From assembly GCA_020633465.1 (NCBI GenBank), contig JACKDN010000004.1, forward strand, positions 434,001-498,000: DNA of 64,000 nt, in the 5' to 3' direction. Below, piece by piece: positions 11,314 to 21,634 of this stretch. Within the stretch, counting starts at the first letter, position 1. Each line of letters begins with the position of its first letter. A program made the position numbers and the translations under genes. The stretch is from Myxococcales bacterium (GTDB lineage: Bacteria > Myxococcota_A > Bradymonadia > UBA7976 > UBA1532). The notes under the pieces are model-generated. The model searched no databases, was not told the DNA's origin, and saw only the letters and a program-made list of their open reading frames with translations.

Positions 11314-12738
11314 CTACTGACACGTCCCCGCGCCGACGCACTGGCGGCCGTTGCACGCGTCGGGGAAGTGCGCGTCGCAGTCGCACCAGTTGCCGTTGGG
11401 GCAGCAGAACTGCCAGCCGCACTGGTTGCAGCGGCGCCAGGTGGTGCCGTCGCCGTTGTTGCAGCCGCCCCACTGGCATTGCCCGTTGCAGGTGCGCATG
11501 CCGCACTGGCCGCAGTCGCCGGTCTGGCCGGGCGCGCAGGGGCCGGCGCCCTCGCACGCGCCCCAGGTGCACTCTGCCGTGCAGGTGCGCGTGCCACAGT
11601 TGCCGCAGGCGTCGCGGGCGCCGGGCTGGCAGGCGCCCTCGCTGCCGCAGGTGGTCCACTCGCCCCACTGGCCGTCGCCGCCGCACGTGCGTGTCTGGGT
11701 GCCGCAGTTGCCGCACGGGCGTGACTCGGTCGCGTCGGGCGCGCAGACGCCACACTCGCCGGCGCCGGCGCACTCGGTGCCGCCCGGGCAGGCGACGGCG
11801 TCGCTCCAGCGCGTGCAGTCGGCGTCGCGCACGCAGGTCTCGACGCCGCCCTCGGCGCAGCGGCGCTGCCCCTCGAGGCAGGTGTCCTCGCAGCGCCCCT
11901 CGACGCAGGCGCCGTCCTCGCACGTGGTGCCGCCGACACAGGCCTCGATGGCACCCCAGAGGTGGCAGCCCGGCTCGACGACCACGCAGCGCTGACGGCC
12001 GCCGTCCGTGCAGCGCCACGACCCCGCAACGCAGCCCTCGTCGACGCAGGCCTCGACGCAGCCGCTGCCCGCGCGACAGCGCGTGCGCTCGGGGCAGGTG
12101 GTGGGCTCGCCCCAGTCCAGGCACGCGGCCGGATCGGCCTGCTGGCAGCGCACCTCGGTTTCGGCGTCGAGGCAGCCGCGCGCGCCCTCCTGACACTGAT
12201 CGCTGCAGGCCCCGGGCTCGGCGCAGACGCCCCCGCTGCACACCTCGCCCGGCGGACACTGTTCGGCCGGCGCCCACTCGGGGCACGCGCCGCCGACGCA
12301 GATGTTGTAGGCGTCGACGCCCAGGCAGCGCCGGCTGCCCGGCTCGCAGGCCGCGGGGCAGTCGGTGACGCACACGCCCTCGATGCAGCGGCCGCCCTCC
12401 TCGCAGGCCTCGGGGGGCGACCAGGCGCCGCACCCGCCCTCGGCCGCCACGCAGCGCTGCAGCCCCTCGGGCGCGCAGCGCTGCTCGCCGACGGTGCAGC
12501 CCTGGCAGGCCAGCGCGCACACGCCCTCGGCGCAGCCTTCGCCCGGGCGACACCCCTGCGGCACGCCCCACAGGCCGTCGGGCCCGCACGTCTGCGTGGC
12601 GCGCGCGACGCAGCGGCGCTCGCCCGGCTCGCAGGGACGGCCGTCGTCGAGGCGCAGCGGATCGGCGTCGCCGGTCGCGCAGCCGGTCAGCGCGCCGAGC
12701 ATCAGGAACGAGACGATGTGTCGCACGGCGAGCAGCAT
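11314..12738 (-). CDS. Cysteine-rich repeat lipoprotein
   Basis: 474 residues from the ATG at 12738, which gives a proper lipoprotein signal (lipobox GALTGC). The mature protein is about 13% Cys. About seven repeats of 45-50 residues carry the pattern GxRRC...RC...W....C..G..C..G.C. Then come four shorter repeats starting CGNCGT, CGQCGM or similar with a conserved W, and a final Cys cluster (residues about 440-474). Such repeats are probably disulfide-bonded rods on the cell surface; they resemble Cys-rich modules that are frequent in exported myxobacterial proteins. No catalytic motif. It diverges from the outer-membrane protein gene with 98 bp between them. Confidence 0.85.
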   Translation of the reverse strand: MLLAVRHIVSFLMLGALTGCATGDADPLRLDDGRPCEPGERRCVARATQTCGPDGLWGVPQGCRPGEGCAEGVCALACQGCTVGEQRCAPEGLQRCVAAEGGCGAWSPPEACEEGGRCIEGVCVTDCPAACEPGSRRCLGVDAYNICVGGACPEWAPAEQCPPGEVCSGGVCAEPGACSDQCQEGARGCLDAETEVRCQQADPAACLDWGEPTTCPERTRCRAGSGCVEACVDEGCVAGSWRCTDGGRQRCVVVEPGCHLWGAIEACVGGTTCEDGACVEGRCEDTCLEGQRRCAEGGVETCVRDADCTRWSDAVACPGGTECAGAGECGVCAPDATESRPCGNCGTQTRTCGGDGQWGEWTTCGSEGACQPGARDACGNCGTRTCTAECTWGACEGAGPCAPGQTGDCGQCGMRTCNGQCQWGGCNNGDGTTWRRCNQCGWQFCCPNGNWCDCDAHFPDACNGRQCVGAGTCQ

Positions 12739-12836
12739 AGCGCACGGCCTCCCCCGATGCGTACGGGCGCGTGCACCTTGGACAGCCGGGCCGGGTTGTG
12801 GGAAAACGGGCACGCCGACGGATCGGGAGGAATGCC

Positions 12837-13885
12837 GTGCACCGCGTCTGCGCCCTCAGCCTCGCCCTCGCTCTCGCCCCCACGCTGGCCGCCGCGCAGG
12901 ACGACCAGCCCGACTTCGTGCCCGGCAAGGACGTCGCCGACGCCGTCGCGAAGAAGGACGGCGAGAAGGCCGCCGCCGCCGAGAAGGAGGGCGCGCAGCC
13001 CGACGGCTGGCAGCTGGCGCTCTCGCTGGGCCTCAACTCGTCCTTCGGCCACAGCAGCGACGTCGTCGGCCAGCCCGACGGCGGCACGCTGCAGTTCGGC
13101 CTGGTGATCGACGGCTCGGCCGACTACCGCAAGGGCCAGCACGACTGGCAGAACGCGCTGACCATCACCCACCAGCAGACGAAGACGCCGGCGATCGATC
13201 CCTTCGTGAAGACCGGCGACGAGTTCAACCTGCGGTCGATCTACCTCTACGAGCTGGCCGACATCCGCTGGCTGGGCCCCTTCGCCCGCGCGCGCTTCCA
13301 GACCGCCCTGCTGCCCGGCTACCTGGTGCGCGGCGAGGACGCGCGCGTGCGCCTCATCGACGTCGACGGCAACGCGACCAGCATCGGCATCGCCGCGCAG
13401 GAGAACTACCCGCTGACCTCGGCCTTCGAGCCCTTCGTCATGCGCCAGTCGGCGGGCGCCTTCGCGCGGCCCTACGACATGAAGACGCTGAAGCTGCTGG
13501 TCACCGCCGGCCTCGGCGCGCAGGAGGTCATCACCCAGGGCGGGCGCGCGGTGACCGACGACGACACGACGCCGGCCATCGAGGTGACCGAGCTGAGCGA
13601 CTCGCAGCAGCTGGGCGCCGAGGTCGAGGTCGACGTCAGCGGCGCCTACGAAGAGCGCCTGACCTGGGGCGCCAACGCCAACGTGCTGTTCCCGTTCCTC
13701 ACCAACGCCGACACCGATCTCGAGGGCCTCGAGCTCACCAACGTCGAGCTGGGCCTGCGCATGGGCTACAAGCTGGCGAAGTGGGCGTCGCTGGACTACG
13801 TGCTGTCGGCCAAGCGGCTGCCGCTGATCGTCGACGTGTGGCAGGTGCAGAACAACCTGCTGTTGAGCGCCGCCTTCAACCTGCT

Positions 13886-13889
<4 letters not shown>
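12837..13889 (+). CDS. Outer-membrane beta-barrel-like protein (DUF3078-like)
   Basis: 350 residues from the GTG at 12837, supported by GGGAGG 8 bases upstream; the nearby ATG at 12832 is out of frame. The signal peptide (1-21, cut after LAAAQ) is followed by a charged linker. Then comes a run of amphipathic strands rich in aromatic residues (WQLALSLGLNSSFG, DWQNALTITHQQT) that looks like a small barrel. The pattern recalls DUF3078 outer-membrane proteins, but that assignment is by eye. The stop overlaps the next gene by 4 bases (GTGA), so it is coupled to the PRPP synthetase gene, an unexpected pairing. Confidence 0.8.
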
Positions 13890-14803
<914 letters not shown>

Positions 14804-14816
14804 TCAGCCCGACCGC

Positions 14817-16481
14817 TCAGCGCAGCGGGTTCAGCGGGCTCTTGGGCGGCTTGCCCCCCGCCTTCCCGTACTGCTTCTCGACGATCTTGCCGGCCACGTC
14901 GCGCCCGCCGAGGCCGAAGGCCAACGCCACCGCCAGGCACAGCGCGCCGAACAGCAGGCCGAAGGTCAGCAGCACGAACGTCGGCGCCACCTCCAACTGC
15001 TGGATGGCCATGGTGAAGGCGAAGACGAGCACGCCCATGCGCGCCGCGCTGCCCATCCACGCGCGGCTGGCGTCGCCGAGCTCGCCGCGGCCGACGATCA
15101 GATCGCGCACGACGTTGCCGAGGGCGAAGCCGGCGCCCACGATGACGACCGCGACCAGCACCTTCAGCAGCGTGTAGGACAGGAACGCGGCCACCATCGC
15201 GGCCCAGGCGTGCAGCTCGAGCGTCGCCAGCGCCTCGATGACGGCGGCGAGCACGACGGCCACCTGCGCGACGGTGCCGACGATCTCGCTCGGCGTGTCC
15301 AGCAGGCGGGCCGGCGAGGCGACGGCCTCCCCCTCGGGCGCCGGGCGCAGCTGCCGCAGATCGAGGCCCAGGCGCGCCAGCCAGCCGTCGAAGCCGACGC
15401 CGCGCAAGAGGCCGACCACCAGCGAGCGCACGACGCGGCCCAGCACGACGCCCACCACGACGATCAGGGCGGCCACGACCAGCGAGGGCACCAGCGCCCA
15501 GAACTGGGCGATGGTGGTGGCGAGCGGGACGCTCAGCGCCTCGAGGCCCAGGCGGTCGAGGGCGGCGATGACCGCGTGCAGCATGATGAACACCATCACC
15601 AGCAGGCCGGTGACCTCGCTCAGCGAGCGCCTCTCGAAGAGCGACTGCAGGCGCACCTTCGCGGGCAAGCGATCGGCGCCGACGGCCTGCATCAGGTTCT
15701 GCACGACGGCGCGCGCGATGCGACCCAGGATCCACCCGCCGACGAGGATGAGGGTGGCGACGGCCAGCGCCGGCAGCAGCAGGACGACGCGGTCGAGCAT
15801 GTTGCTGAGGGGTGTCGCGACGGCCTCGATCTTCAGCGCCTCGAAGGCGCCGGCGAGGCCCACCAGCATCACCAGCCAGAAGACGAGGGTGCCCGCCGTC
15901 TCGCTGAACGGCGCCTTCTCGCCGCTGGCCTCGGCCAGCTTGTCGTCCAGGCGCAGCCGCCCGAGCACCAGCGTGGTGCCTTTGCGCAGGATGAGGCCCG
16001 CGAAGTAGGCGATGATCAGGATCAGCGCCGCCTTGGCGATCAGCGGCAGGGCCTGAACGATGGTGTCGACGAAGCCGCTGATGGGGCCTGCCGCCTGCGT
16101 CAGCCCGCCGAAGTCGAGGGCCGCGACGACCGCCAACAGCATCACGAGGTAGAAGACCAGCTTGCTGCCGAAGCGCTCGACGACGTCGTCCTTCTTCTGC
16201 TTGCCCTCGAGCAGCAGATCGACGCCGAGCATCTTGGCGAGCTTGTTGTCGAGGGTGGTGCGCTTCAGCAGCGCGAACGTCGCCGACGCCAGGACGCGCG
16301 CGATGATCCAGCCGATGAACAGGACCGCGAGGCCCAGGGCGAGGCGCTTGAGCATCGTCATGGTGCCGTCGGCGCGCATCCCGGCGACGAAGTCGTCCCA
16401 GCCGGCGAAGGCCAGCGCGGGCCAGGTGAACAGCAGCAGGCCCGCGATGTACGCGAGCCTCGAATGACGAGGACGTTCCAT
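14817..16481 (-). CDS. Multi-TM protein with repeated mechanosensitive-channel-type helices
   Basis: 554 residues from the ATG at 16481 with a GGGAGG site. After a signal-like N-terminal helix it has about twelve membrane helices arranged in repeated units. Each unit has a paired helix of the 'conserved TM helix' type (LFIGWIIARVL, ILVGGWILGRIARAV, VVGVVLGRVVRSL, VGAGFALGNVVRDL) preceding a charged cytoplasmic loop. The unit is found in MscS-associated proteins and in CmpX, but the soluble MscS beta domain is missing. It probably sits in the inner membrane as a channel or channel-associated protein; pore activity is inferred. Confidence 0.83.
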   Translation of the reverse strand: MERPRHSRLAYIAGLLLFTWPALAFAGWDDFVAGMRADGTMTMLKRLALGLAVLFIGWIIARVLASATFALLKRTTLDNKLAKMLGVDLLLEGKQKKDDVVERFGSKLVFYLVMLLAVVAALDFGGLTQAAGPISGFVDTIVQALPLIAKAALILIIAYFAGLILRKGTTLVLGRLRLDDKLAEASGEKAPFSETAGTLVFWLVMLVGLAGAFEALKIEAVATPLSNMLDRVVLLLPALAVATLILVGGWILGRIARAVVQNLMQAVGADRLPAKVRLQSLFERRSLSEVTGLLVMVFIMLHAVIAALDRLGLEALSVPLATTIAQFWALVPSLVVAALIVVVGVVLGRVVRSLVVGLLRGVGFDGWLARLGLDLRQLRPAPEGEAVASPARLLDTPSEIVGTVAQVAVVLAAVIEALATLELHAWAAMVAAFLSYTLLKVLVAVVIVGAGFALGNVVRDLIVGRGELGDASRAWMGSAARMGVLVFAFTMAIQQLEVAPTFVLLTFGLLFGALCLAVALAFGLGGRDVAGKIVEKQYGKAGGKPPKSPLNPLR

Positions 16482-16561
16482 GGTGCCTCCCTCGGGCCGT
16501 TGTGGGTCCGGCCGAACGGAAACACTCGAGCGCCGCCCCCGCAAGGGGATCCGCACGGAGT

Positions 16562-16768
16562 TCAGCGCGAGCGGTCCCAGACGCGCTCGGTGGCCCGAAG
16601 GGCCAGGGCCAGGGCGGCGGTGCCGGTGAGCGAGGCGGCGAGGACGAGGGTGAGGGCGGTCACGGGGCCGCGCCCGGTCGCGAGGGCACCCGCGGCCACG
16701 ACGGTGGCGCCGGCCGCGAGGCCCGCGCACCCGACGGCGGCGAGGGCGGTGTCGATCGGGGTCGTCAT
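16562..16768 (-). CDS. Small two-helix membrane protein
   Basis: 68 residues from the ATG at 16768 (GGGAGG 6 bases upstream); an upstream in-frame start at 16819 lacks a good site. Two hydrophobic helices (residues about 9-31 and 36-58) are joined by a short basic turn, with a charged C-terminus (ATERVWDRSR). It lies 80 bp upstream of the channel-like gene on the same strand and may be co-transcribed with it. No family recognised. Confidence 0.65.
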   Translation of the reverse strand: MTTPIDTALAAVGCAGLAAGATVVAAGALATGRGPVTALTLVLAASLTGTAALALALRATERVWDRSR

Positions 16769-16887
16769 GTGCACCTCCCACGTACTCCTTCGGCCCGGGG
16801 CTCGGCGGGCTGAACGCACGGGGTCGTTGCGGGCTTCCCGGCCGGGTGGGAAGCTCCGGCCCGAACGGTGAACGGAGGCACCCCACC

Positions 16888-18321
16888 ATGCGCCACGCGC
16901 TGATCACCCTGGCCCTCGCGCTGCTCGCCCCGAGCGCCGCGACGGCGTTCTGCGGCTTCTTCGTCTCGGGCGCCGACGCCGAGCTGTACAACGACGCCTC
17001 GCAGGTCGTGCTGATGCGGAAGGGCAACCGCACGGTCATGAGCATGTCGAACACCTACAAGGGGCCACCGAAGGACTTCGCGATGGTGGTGCCGGTGCCG
17101 ACGGTGCTGCAGAAGGAGGACGTGAAGACGCTGGCGCCCGACGTCTTCGACCGGGTCGACCAGCTGTCGGCGCCGCGGCTGGTGGAGTATTGGGAGCAGG
17201 ATCCCTGCTACGTACCGCCGCCGCCGGCCGCGCGGTTCATGGCCGGCGCGATGGACGACGGCGCCGTGATGGAGTCCGGCGCCGGGCCCGACCTGGGGGT
17301 GAAGGTCGAGGCGCAGTTCGAGGCCGGCGAGTACCAGATCGTCATCCTGTCGGCCAAAGAGGCCACCGGGCTCGACACCTGGCTGCGGCAGAACAAGTAC
17401 AACATCCCCAAGGGCGCCGACAAAGCGCTGGCGCCGTACATCACCGAGGGCATGAAGTTCTTCGTCGCCAAGGTGAACATCGAGAAGGTGAAGCGCGACG
17501 CGCGCGGCGTGGTGGTGCTGTCGCCGCTGCGGTTCAGCTTCGAGAGCGAGACGCTGCGGCTGCCGGTGCGGCTGGGCCTGCTGAACGCGCAGGGGCACCA
17601 GGATCTGCTGGTGTACGTGCTGCACCCGACGAAGCGCTTCGAGGTGGCCAACTACCCCAACCTGTTCATCCCCACCAACGTCGAGGTGCTCGACAAGGTG
17701 CGGCACAGCTTCGGCGCGTTCTACGTCAGCCTGTTCGACGCGACGCTGGCCAAGGCGGGCGGCAAGGGCGTGGTCACCGAGTACGCGTGGCAGACCAACG
17801 GGTGCGATCCGTGCCCGGTGCCGCCGCTGACCGACGGCGACCTGGTGACGTTGGGCGGCGACCTGCTGGGGCTGACCGCGAAGCCCGACGACGCGAAGCC
17901 CGTGCCCGGGCAGCCCTTCTTCGGCCCGGCGGCGTCGTGGGTGCTGACGCGGCTGCACACGCGCTACAGCAAGGAGAGCCTGTCCGAGGATCTCGTGTTC
18001 CGCGAGGCGGGGGCCATCACCGGCGGGCGCGCCGAGTGGGGCGGCAAGTCGGTCGAGCAGGCCGGCGAGGTGCGGCAGGCGAACGCGAACAACTTCCAGG
18101 GGCGCTACATCATCCGGCACCCGTGGACCGGCGAGGTGAAGTGCGACAACCCCAACTACGGCGTGTGGGGCGGGCCGCCCAGCGGCGGCGAGGGCAGCAC
18201 GAAGGCCGCGACGGGCTTGGCGGCCGCGCCGCGCGGCGCCGTGCAGCTGAAGGCGGTGGTGCGGTCGAAGCTGCCGGCGCTGGACATCCCGGGCATGCCG
18301 CTGCCGAAGCGCGGCAAGTGA
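16888..18321 (+). CDS. DUF2330 domain protein, secreted
   Basis: 477 residues from the ATG at 16888, with GGAGG about 9 bases upstream. The signal peptide (1-20) ends at ATAFCGFFVSGAD, and the CGFFVxGxD start of the mature protein, with NTYKGPPKDFAMVVPVPTVL, is characteristic of DUF2330. These proteins are common in Myxococcota and have unknown function. Several conserved Cys (DPCYVPPPP, TNGCDPCPVPP) suggest a disulfide-stabilised periplasmic or surface fold. It overlaps the isomerase gene by 4 bases, though there is no clear functional tie to sugar metabolism. Confidence 0.9.
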   Translation: MRHALITLALALLAPSAATAFCGFFVSGADAELYNDASQVVLMRKGNRTVMSMSNTYKGPPKDFAMVVPVPTVLQKEDVKTLAPDVFDRVDQLSAPRLVEYWEQDPCYVPPPPAARFMAGAMDDGAVMESGAGPDLGVKVEAQFEAGEYQIVILSAKEATGLDTWLRQNKYNIPKGADKALAPYITEGMKFFVAKVNIEKVKRDARGVVVLSPLRFSFESETLRLPVRLGLLNAQGHQDLLVYVLHPTKRFEVANYPNLFIPTNVEVLDKVRHSFGAFYVSLFDATLAKAGGKGVVTEYAWQTNGCDPCPVPPLTDGDLVTLGGDLLGLTAKPDDAKPVPGQPFFGPAASWVLTRLHTRYSKESLSEDLVFREAGAITGGRAEWGGKSVEQAGEVRQANANNFQGRYIIRHPWTGEVKCDNPNYGVWGGPPSGGEGSTKAATGLAAAPRGAVQLKAVVRSKLPALDIPGMPLPKRGK

Positions 18322-19370
18322 TCCGGCCACGGCTGCTGCGCGCCGACAACTTCACCCCGCCGGCGCGGACGCCGTGGGGCGGCACGCGGCTGCGCGCGCG
18401 GTTCAAGGGCGGCGCGCCGCTGGCGGCCGACAAGGCCGCGTATCGGGTGGTGGGCGAGTCGTGGGAGGTGTCGGTCGAGCCCGACTTCCCCAGCGTCGAC
18501 GCCGAGGACGGGCGGACGCTGGCCGCGCACATCGCCGACGATCCGGGCGGCTGGCTGGGTGAGGCGGATGGCTTCGACCTGCTGGTCAAGCTGCTCGACG
18601 CCGACGACGCGCTGTCGGTGCAGATCCACCCGAGCGACGACGATGCCGCGCTGGCCGAGGACGAGGGGGGGAAGCCCGAGAGCTGGTACGTGCTGGCGGC
18701 CGAGCCCGGCGCCGGGCTGTACCTGGGCTTCGAAGAGGGGGTCGACGAGGCGGCGGTGCGGGCGACGCTCGAGGCGCAGGGCGACCTGAGCGCGCTCTTG
18801 CACTTCGTGCCGGTGGCGCCCGGCGACGTGTTCGTGATCGACGCGGGCACGCCGCACGCCATCGGGCCGGGGGTGACGCTGGTCGAGCCGCAGCGGGTGC
18901 GGGCGGGGCGGCGCGGGCTGACTTATCGGTACTGGGACTGGAATCGGCGCTACGACGCGAACGGTCGGCGAAACGCTGGCGGCGCGCCGCGGGCGCTGCA
19001 CGTCGAGCGAGCGTTGGCGGTCACGCGGTGGGACGCGCCGCGGGGCGAGGCGCTGCTCGAGCGCATTCGCCTCCGCGCCGGCGCGGCCGATCTCGAGGCG
19101 GCGGCGCGCGTCGAGCCGCAGGCCGGGCCGGACGGACCAGTGCGCTTCGCCCCGCTCGAGGTCGCGCGGATCTGCGGCACGGGTACGACGACGCTCCCCG
19201 CGGCCCCCTACCCGCGCGGACTCACGGTCGTCGAAGGGGCGGTGACGCTGCGCGGCGATGACTGGCAGGTGCGGGCCGAGCGCGGCCGCAGCGTCGCGGT
19301 CCCCGCCGGTGTCGGCGCCGTCGAAGTGGCGCTCGAACACGGCCACGCGATCATCGCCGCGGCGCCCTGA
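18318..19370 (+). CDS. manA: Mannose-6-phosphate isomerase, class I
   Basis: 350 residues from the overlapping GTG. It interconverts mannose-6-phosphate and fructose-6-phosphate in the cytoplasm, feeding GDP-mannose and glycan synthesis. The zinc-site signature LSVQIHPSDDDA is present, followed by KPESWYVL, VIDAGTPHAIGPGVTLVEPQ and the second His motif region. The C-terminal cupin-like domain (about 250-350) is complete. A GTGA overlap with the DUF2330 gene implies one transcript. It is convergent with the pseudouridine synthase gene, with only 2 bases between the stops. Confidence 0.92.
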   Translation: MIRPRLLRADNFTPPARTPWGGTRLRARFKGGAPLAADKAAYRVVGESWEVSVEPDFPSVDAEDGRTLAAHIADDPGGWLGEADGFDLLVKLLDADDALSVQIHPSDDDAALAEDEGGKPESWYVLAAEPGAGLYLGFEEGVDEAAVRATLEAQGDLSALLHFVPVAPGDVFVIDAGTPHAIGPGVTLVEPQRVRAGRRGLTYRYWDWNRRYDANGRRNAGGAPRALHVERALAVTRWDAPRGEALLERIRLRAGAADLEAAARVEPQAGPDGPVRFAPLEVARICGTGTTTLPAAPYPRGLTVVEGAVTLRGDDWQVRAERGRSVAVPAGVGAVEVALEHGHAIIAAAP

Positions 19371-19372
19371 GG

Positions 19373-20041
19373 TCAGAAGCCCAGCGCGGCGAGCGCGCGC
19401 CGCCACGCGGCGTCGACCGGCGCCGTCGTGGTGATGGCCGCCCCGGTGAAGGGATGCGGCCAGCGCAGCGCGAGGGCGTGCAGCAGCAAACGCTCCACCC
19501 CCAGGACGTCGCGGAAGAAGTGATTGTGGTGGCGGTCGCCGTGGCCCACGTCGCCGACGATCGGGTGGCCCGCGCCGGCCAGGTGGCGGCGAATCTGGTG
19601 CAGGCGCCCGGTGGACGGCGTCGCCTCGACCCGCGAGTAGCGGGCGGTGGGATAGCGGCCCACGGCGTGGGGCAGCTCGACCGTGCCCAGCGGCGCGACG
19701 CGCGTGTGCGCCTCGCGCTCCGCCAGCGGGCGGTCGATGTCCAGGGGCGCGCCGACGAAGCCCCGCACGATGGCGTGATAGGTCTTCTCCACGCGGCGCT
19801 CGGCGAACGCGTCGGACAGCCGGCCCGCCGCCTCGCGGTCGAGGGCGAAGACGATGACCCCCGAGGTGGGCCGGTCCAGCCGGTGGACGGGCCAGACGTG
19901 GCGGCCGATCTGATCGCGCAGGGTCTGCACCGCGAAGGGCCCCGCGTCGCCGACGTGCCCGCTGCGATGCACGGCCATGCCCGCGGGCTTGTCCACCGCG
20001 ACGAAGCGGTCGTCTTCGAACAGCAGGGTCAGCGGCGTCAT
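19373..20041 (-). CDS. RNA pseudouridine synthase, RluA/TruC family
   Basis: 222 residues from the ATG at 20041 (a GTG 9 bases upstream is the alternative). It isomerises a uridine in tRNA or rRNA. The catalytic motif is HRLDRPTSGV, with the Asp as nucleophile. The KPAGMAVHRSG start, RVEKTYHAIVRG and GRLHQIRRHLAGAGHPIVGD motifs follow in family order. The short length, without an S4 domain, and the RRHLAGAGHPIVGDVGHGDR stretch favour the TruC (tRNA Psi65) branch over RluA/RluD. Convergent with manA. Confidence 0.9.
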   Translation of the reverse strand: MTPLTLLFEDDRFVAVDKPAGMAVHRSGHVGDAGPFAVQTLRDQIGRHVWPVHRLDRPTSGVIVFALDREAAGRLSDAFAERRVEKTYHAIVRGFVGAPLDIDRPLAEREAHTRVAPLGTVELPHAVGRYPTARYSRVEATPSTGRLHQIRRHLAGAGHPIVGDVGHGDRHHNHFFRDVLGVERLLLHALALRWPHPFTGAAITTTAPVDAAWRRALAALGF

Positions 20042-20135
20042 CGGCGGCACGGTACCGGGCGCCGCGCGCGGGTGGAACCACGAAGCCGTGCGCGGCGACC
20101 GCCGGCCGCCCCACCGCCTCGAGCGCGCGGGCGTC

Positions 20136-20627
20136 CTACCCGGGCCCCACCAGGCCGCGGGCCACGCGCTCGCGCGCCAGCTCCACCAGCGCCGGCGACG
20201 GGCCCGTCGGCGACCGGTTCACCGTGATCCCGAGGACGTTGCGGACCAATTGAACGGGCGTCACCAGGAGCCCCCAGGGCAGGCCCCACCAGCCGAGCAT
20301 CAGGGTCGCCCCGAAGGCGACCAGTTGCTTCTTGGCGCCGCACCGGCGACACGAGAGCCGGGGTTCGCTGTACCACCGCGTGAAGAAGACGAACGACATC
20401 GCGACGTGCGACGCGTGAATGTCGACCGGCCCGCCATGACCCCCGCAGACGGGGCAAGACCCCATGCGAATCTGCACGGCGTGCGCGGCGGCCATCGCCT
20501 CCGACTCCGGCGTCGGCGGCCCGATGAGCGCACCGTTCGCCCAACACTCGCGGTTGCAGAAGGTCTGGCCGTTCTCCTTCTTGCCCCCGAACACGATGAC
20601 CGCTTTGCAAGCCGCGGAGACTGCCAC
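20136..20627 (-). CDS. Zinc-ribbon membrane protein of unknown function
   Basis: 163 residues. Three Cys pairs (FCNREC, CPVC, CRRC) suggest one or two zinc ribbons. The hydrophobic segment LMLGWWGLPWGLLVTPVQLV (about 108-128) can cross the membrane. The region HVAMSFVFFTRWYSEPRLSC between the two CxxC knuckles is typical of a family of uncharacterised small proteins with cytosolic zinc finger and membrane tail. Stands alone; the flanking gaps are about 95 bp each. Function not known. Confidence 0.75.
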   Translation of the reverse strand: MAVSAACKAVIVFGGKKENGQTFCNRECWANGALIGPPTPESEAMAAAHAVQIRMGSCPVCGGHGGPVDIHASHVAMSFVFFTRWYSEPRLSCRRCGAKKQLVAFGATLMLGWWGLPWGLLVTPVQLVRNVLGITVNRSPTGPSPALVELARERVARGLVGPG

Positions 20628-20725
20628 TGCGACTCCTTACCCACGCCTCCGTGGTGCCCGTCTGCGGAATCGAAGCGCAAGCGCCGACCGATGTAAAGCC
20701 CCATCGACGCGCCGGCGTGGGCGGC

Positions 20726-21094
20726 TCAGCCGCGCAGGATGCTGGCCATCTTCTTGCCGCGGGCCAGCTCGTCGATCAGCTTGTCCAGGTAGCGGATCTT
20801 CTGCATCAGCGGATCGGCGACCTCTTCGACGCGCACGCCGCAGACGACGCCCGTGATCAGCGCCACGTTCGGGTTCAGCGCGGGCGCGTCGGCGAAGAAG
20901 GTGTCGAGGTCGACCTCGGCGTCGATGACTCCCTGCAGCGCGTCCCGGTCGTAGCCGGTCAGCCAGGTGATGATCTGGTCGACCTCGGCGCGCGTGCGCC
21001 CCTTCCGCTCGGCCTTCTGGACGTACAGCGGATAGACGCGCGCGAACGCCATCGAGAAGATGCGCGGCTTCTTGTCGGGGCTGGCGCCCGCCAT
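20726..21094 (-). CDS. DUF2200 family protein
   Basis: 122 residues, full family length. The sequence follows the DUF2200 pattern almost throughout: FARVYPLYVQKAERKGRT, EVDQIITWLTGYD, NPNVALITGVVCGVRVEEV and DPLMQKIRYLDKLIDELARG. It is a small soluble protein, widespread and strongly conserved in bacteria, with no established function. Same strand as its neighbours but separated by 40-100 bp, so it may be a single-gene unit. Confidence 0.92.
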   Translation of the reverse strand: MAGASPDKKPRIFSMAFARVYPLYVQKAERKGRTRAEVDQIITWLTGYDRDALQGVIDAEVDLDTFFADAPALNPNVALITGVVCGVRVEEVADPLMQKIRYLDKLIDELARGKKMASILRG

Positions 21095-21137
21095 CGGCTT
21101 CTCCCTTCGTCGAGGCGCCCGGCCGGCGCCCGCCGGG

Positions 21138-21470
21138 TCAGTTCGTTCGAACCAGATCGACGCCGTCCACCGTCATGTGCCAGCGCCCGTCCTCGGCCCG
21201 GTGGGGCGGCACCGAGACGGCGAACTCGGTGGTGAAGATCCACACGCCCACCTCGAAGCCGCTGGCCGAGAAGCCCTGAATCGGCGCGTTCACCTCGGTC
21301 CGCGAGCTCCCTTCGCGGCGCGCGTACGACACGTCGCCGTCGGGCTCGATGTACAGCCGCATGTTGGGCGCCTCCCATGCGCCGACGAAGTCCTGCTTGT
21401 CGGGCGGCACACCGCTGCCCGAGCACCCGAGCACGAGGCCGGCAGCCAGAAGCGGGGTCATGCGTCGCAT
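21138..21470 (-). CDS. Small exported lipoprotein
   Basis: 110 residues from the ATG at 21470, chosen because AGGAGG lies 9 bases upstream and a lipoprotein signal follows directly (lipobox GLVLGC); the open frame extends to 21518 without a ribosome site. The mature part has the phrase FVGAWEAPNMRLYIEPDGDVSY, similar to small lipocalin-like 'WxxxxxxxxxxxxDG' beta-barrels. It may bind a ligand or be structural. No known family named. Confidence 0.75.
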   Translation of the reverse strand: MRRMTPLLAAGLVLGCSGSGVPPDKQDFVGAWEAPNMRLYIEPDGDVSYARREGSSRTEVNAPIQGFSASGFEVGVWIFTTEFAVSVPPHRAEDGRWHMTVDGVDLVRTN

Positions 21471-21634
21471 CGTGGGCCTCCTGGGGCGTGGACGTGATGG
21501 CACATGATAGATCGCCACCGGCGCGCGCGTCGCTCATCGAAGCCCAGGAATCGTCTGCTTCGAGCACCTCGCGCCGCCGCGGTCCGAATGTCGCCCGACT
21601 GCTCGCCGGCCACCTGTCTCGGAGCGCCTCGTCG

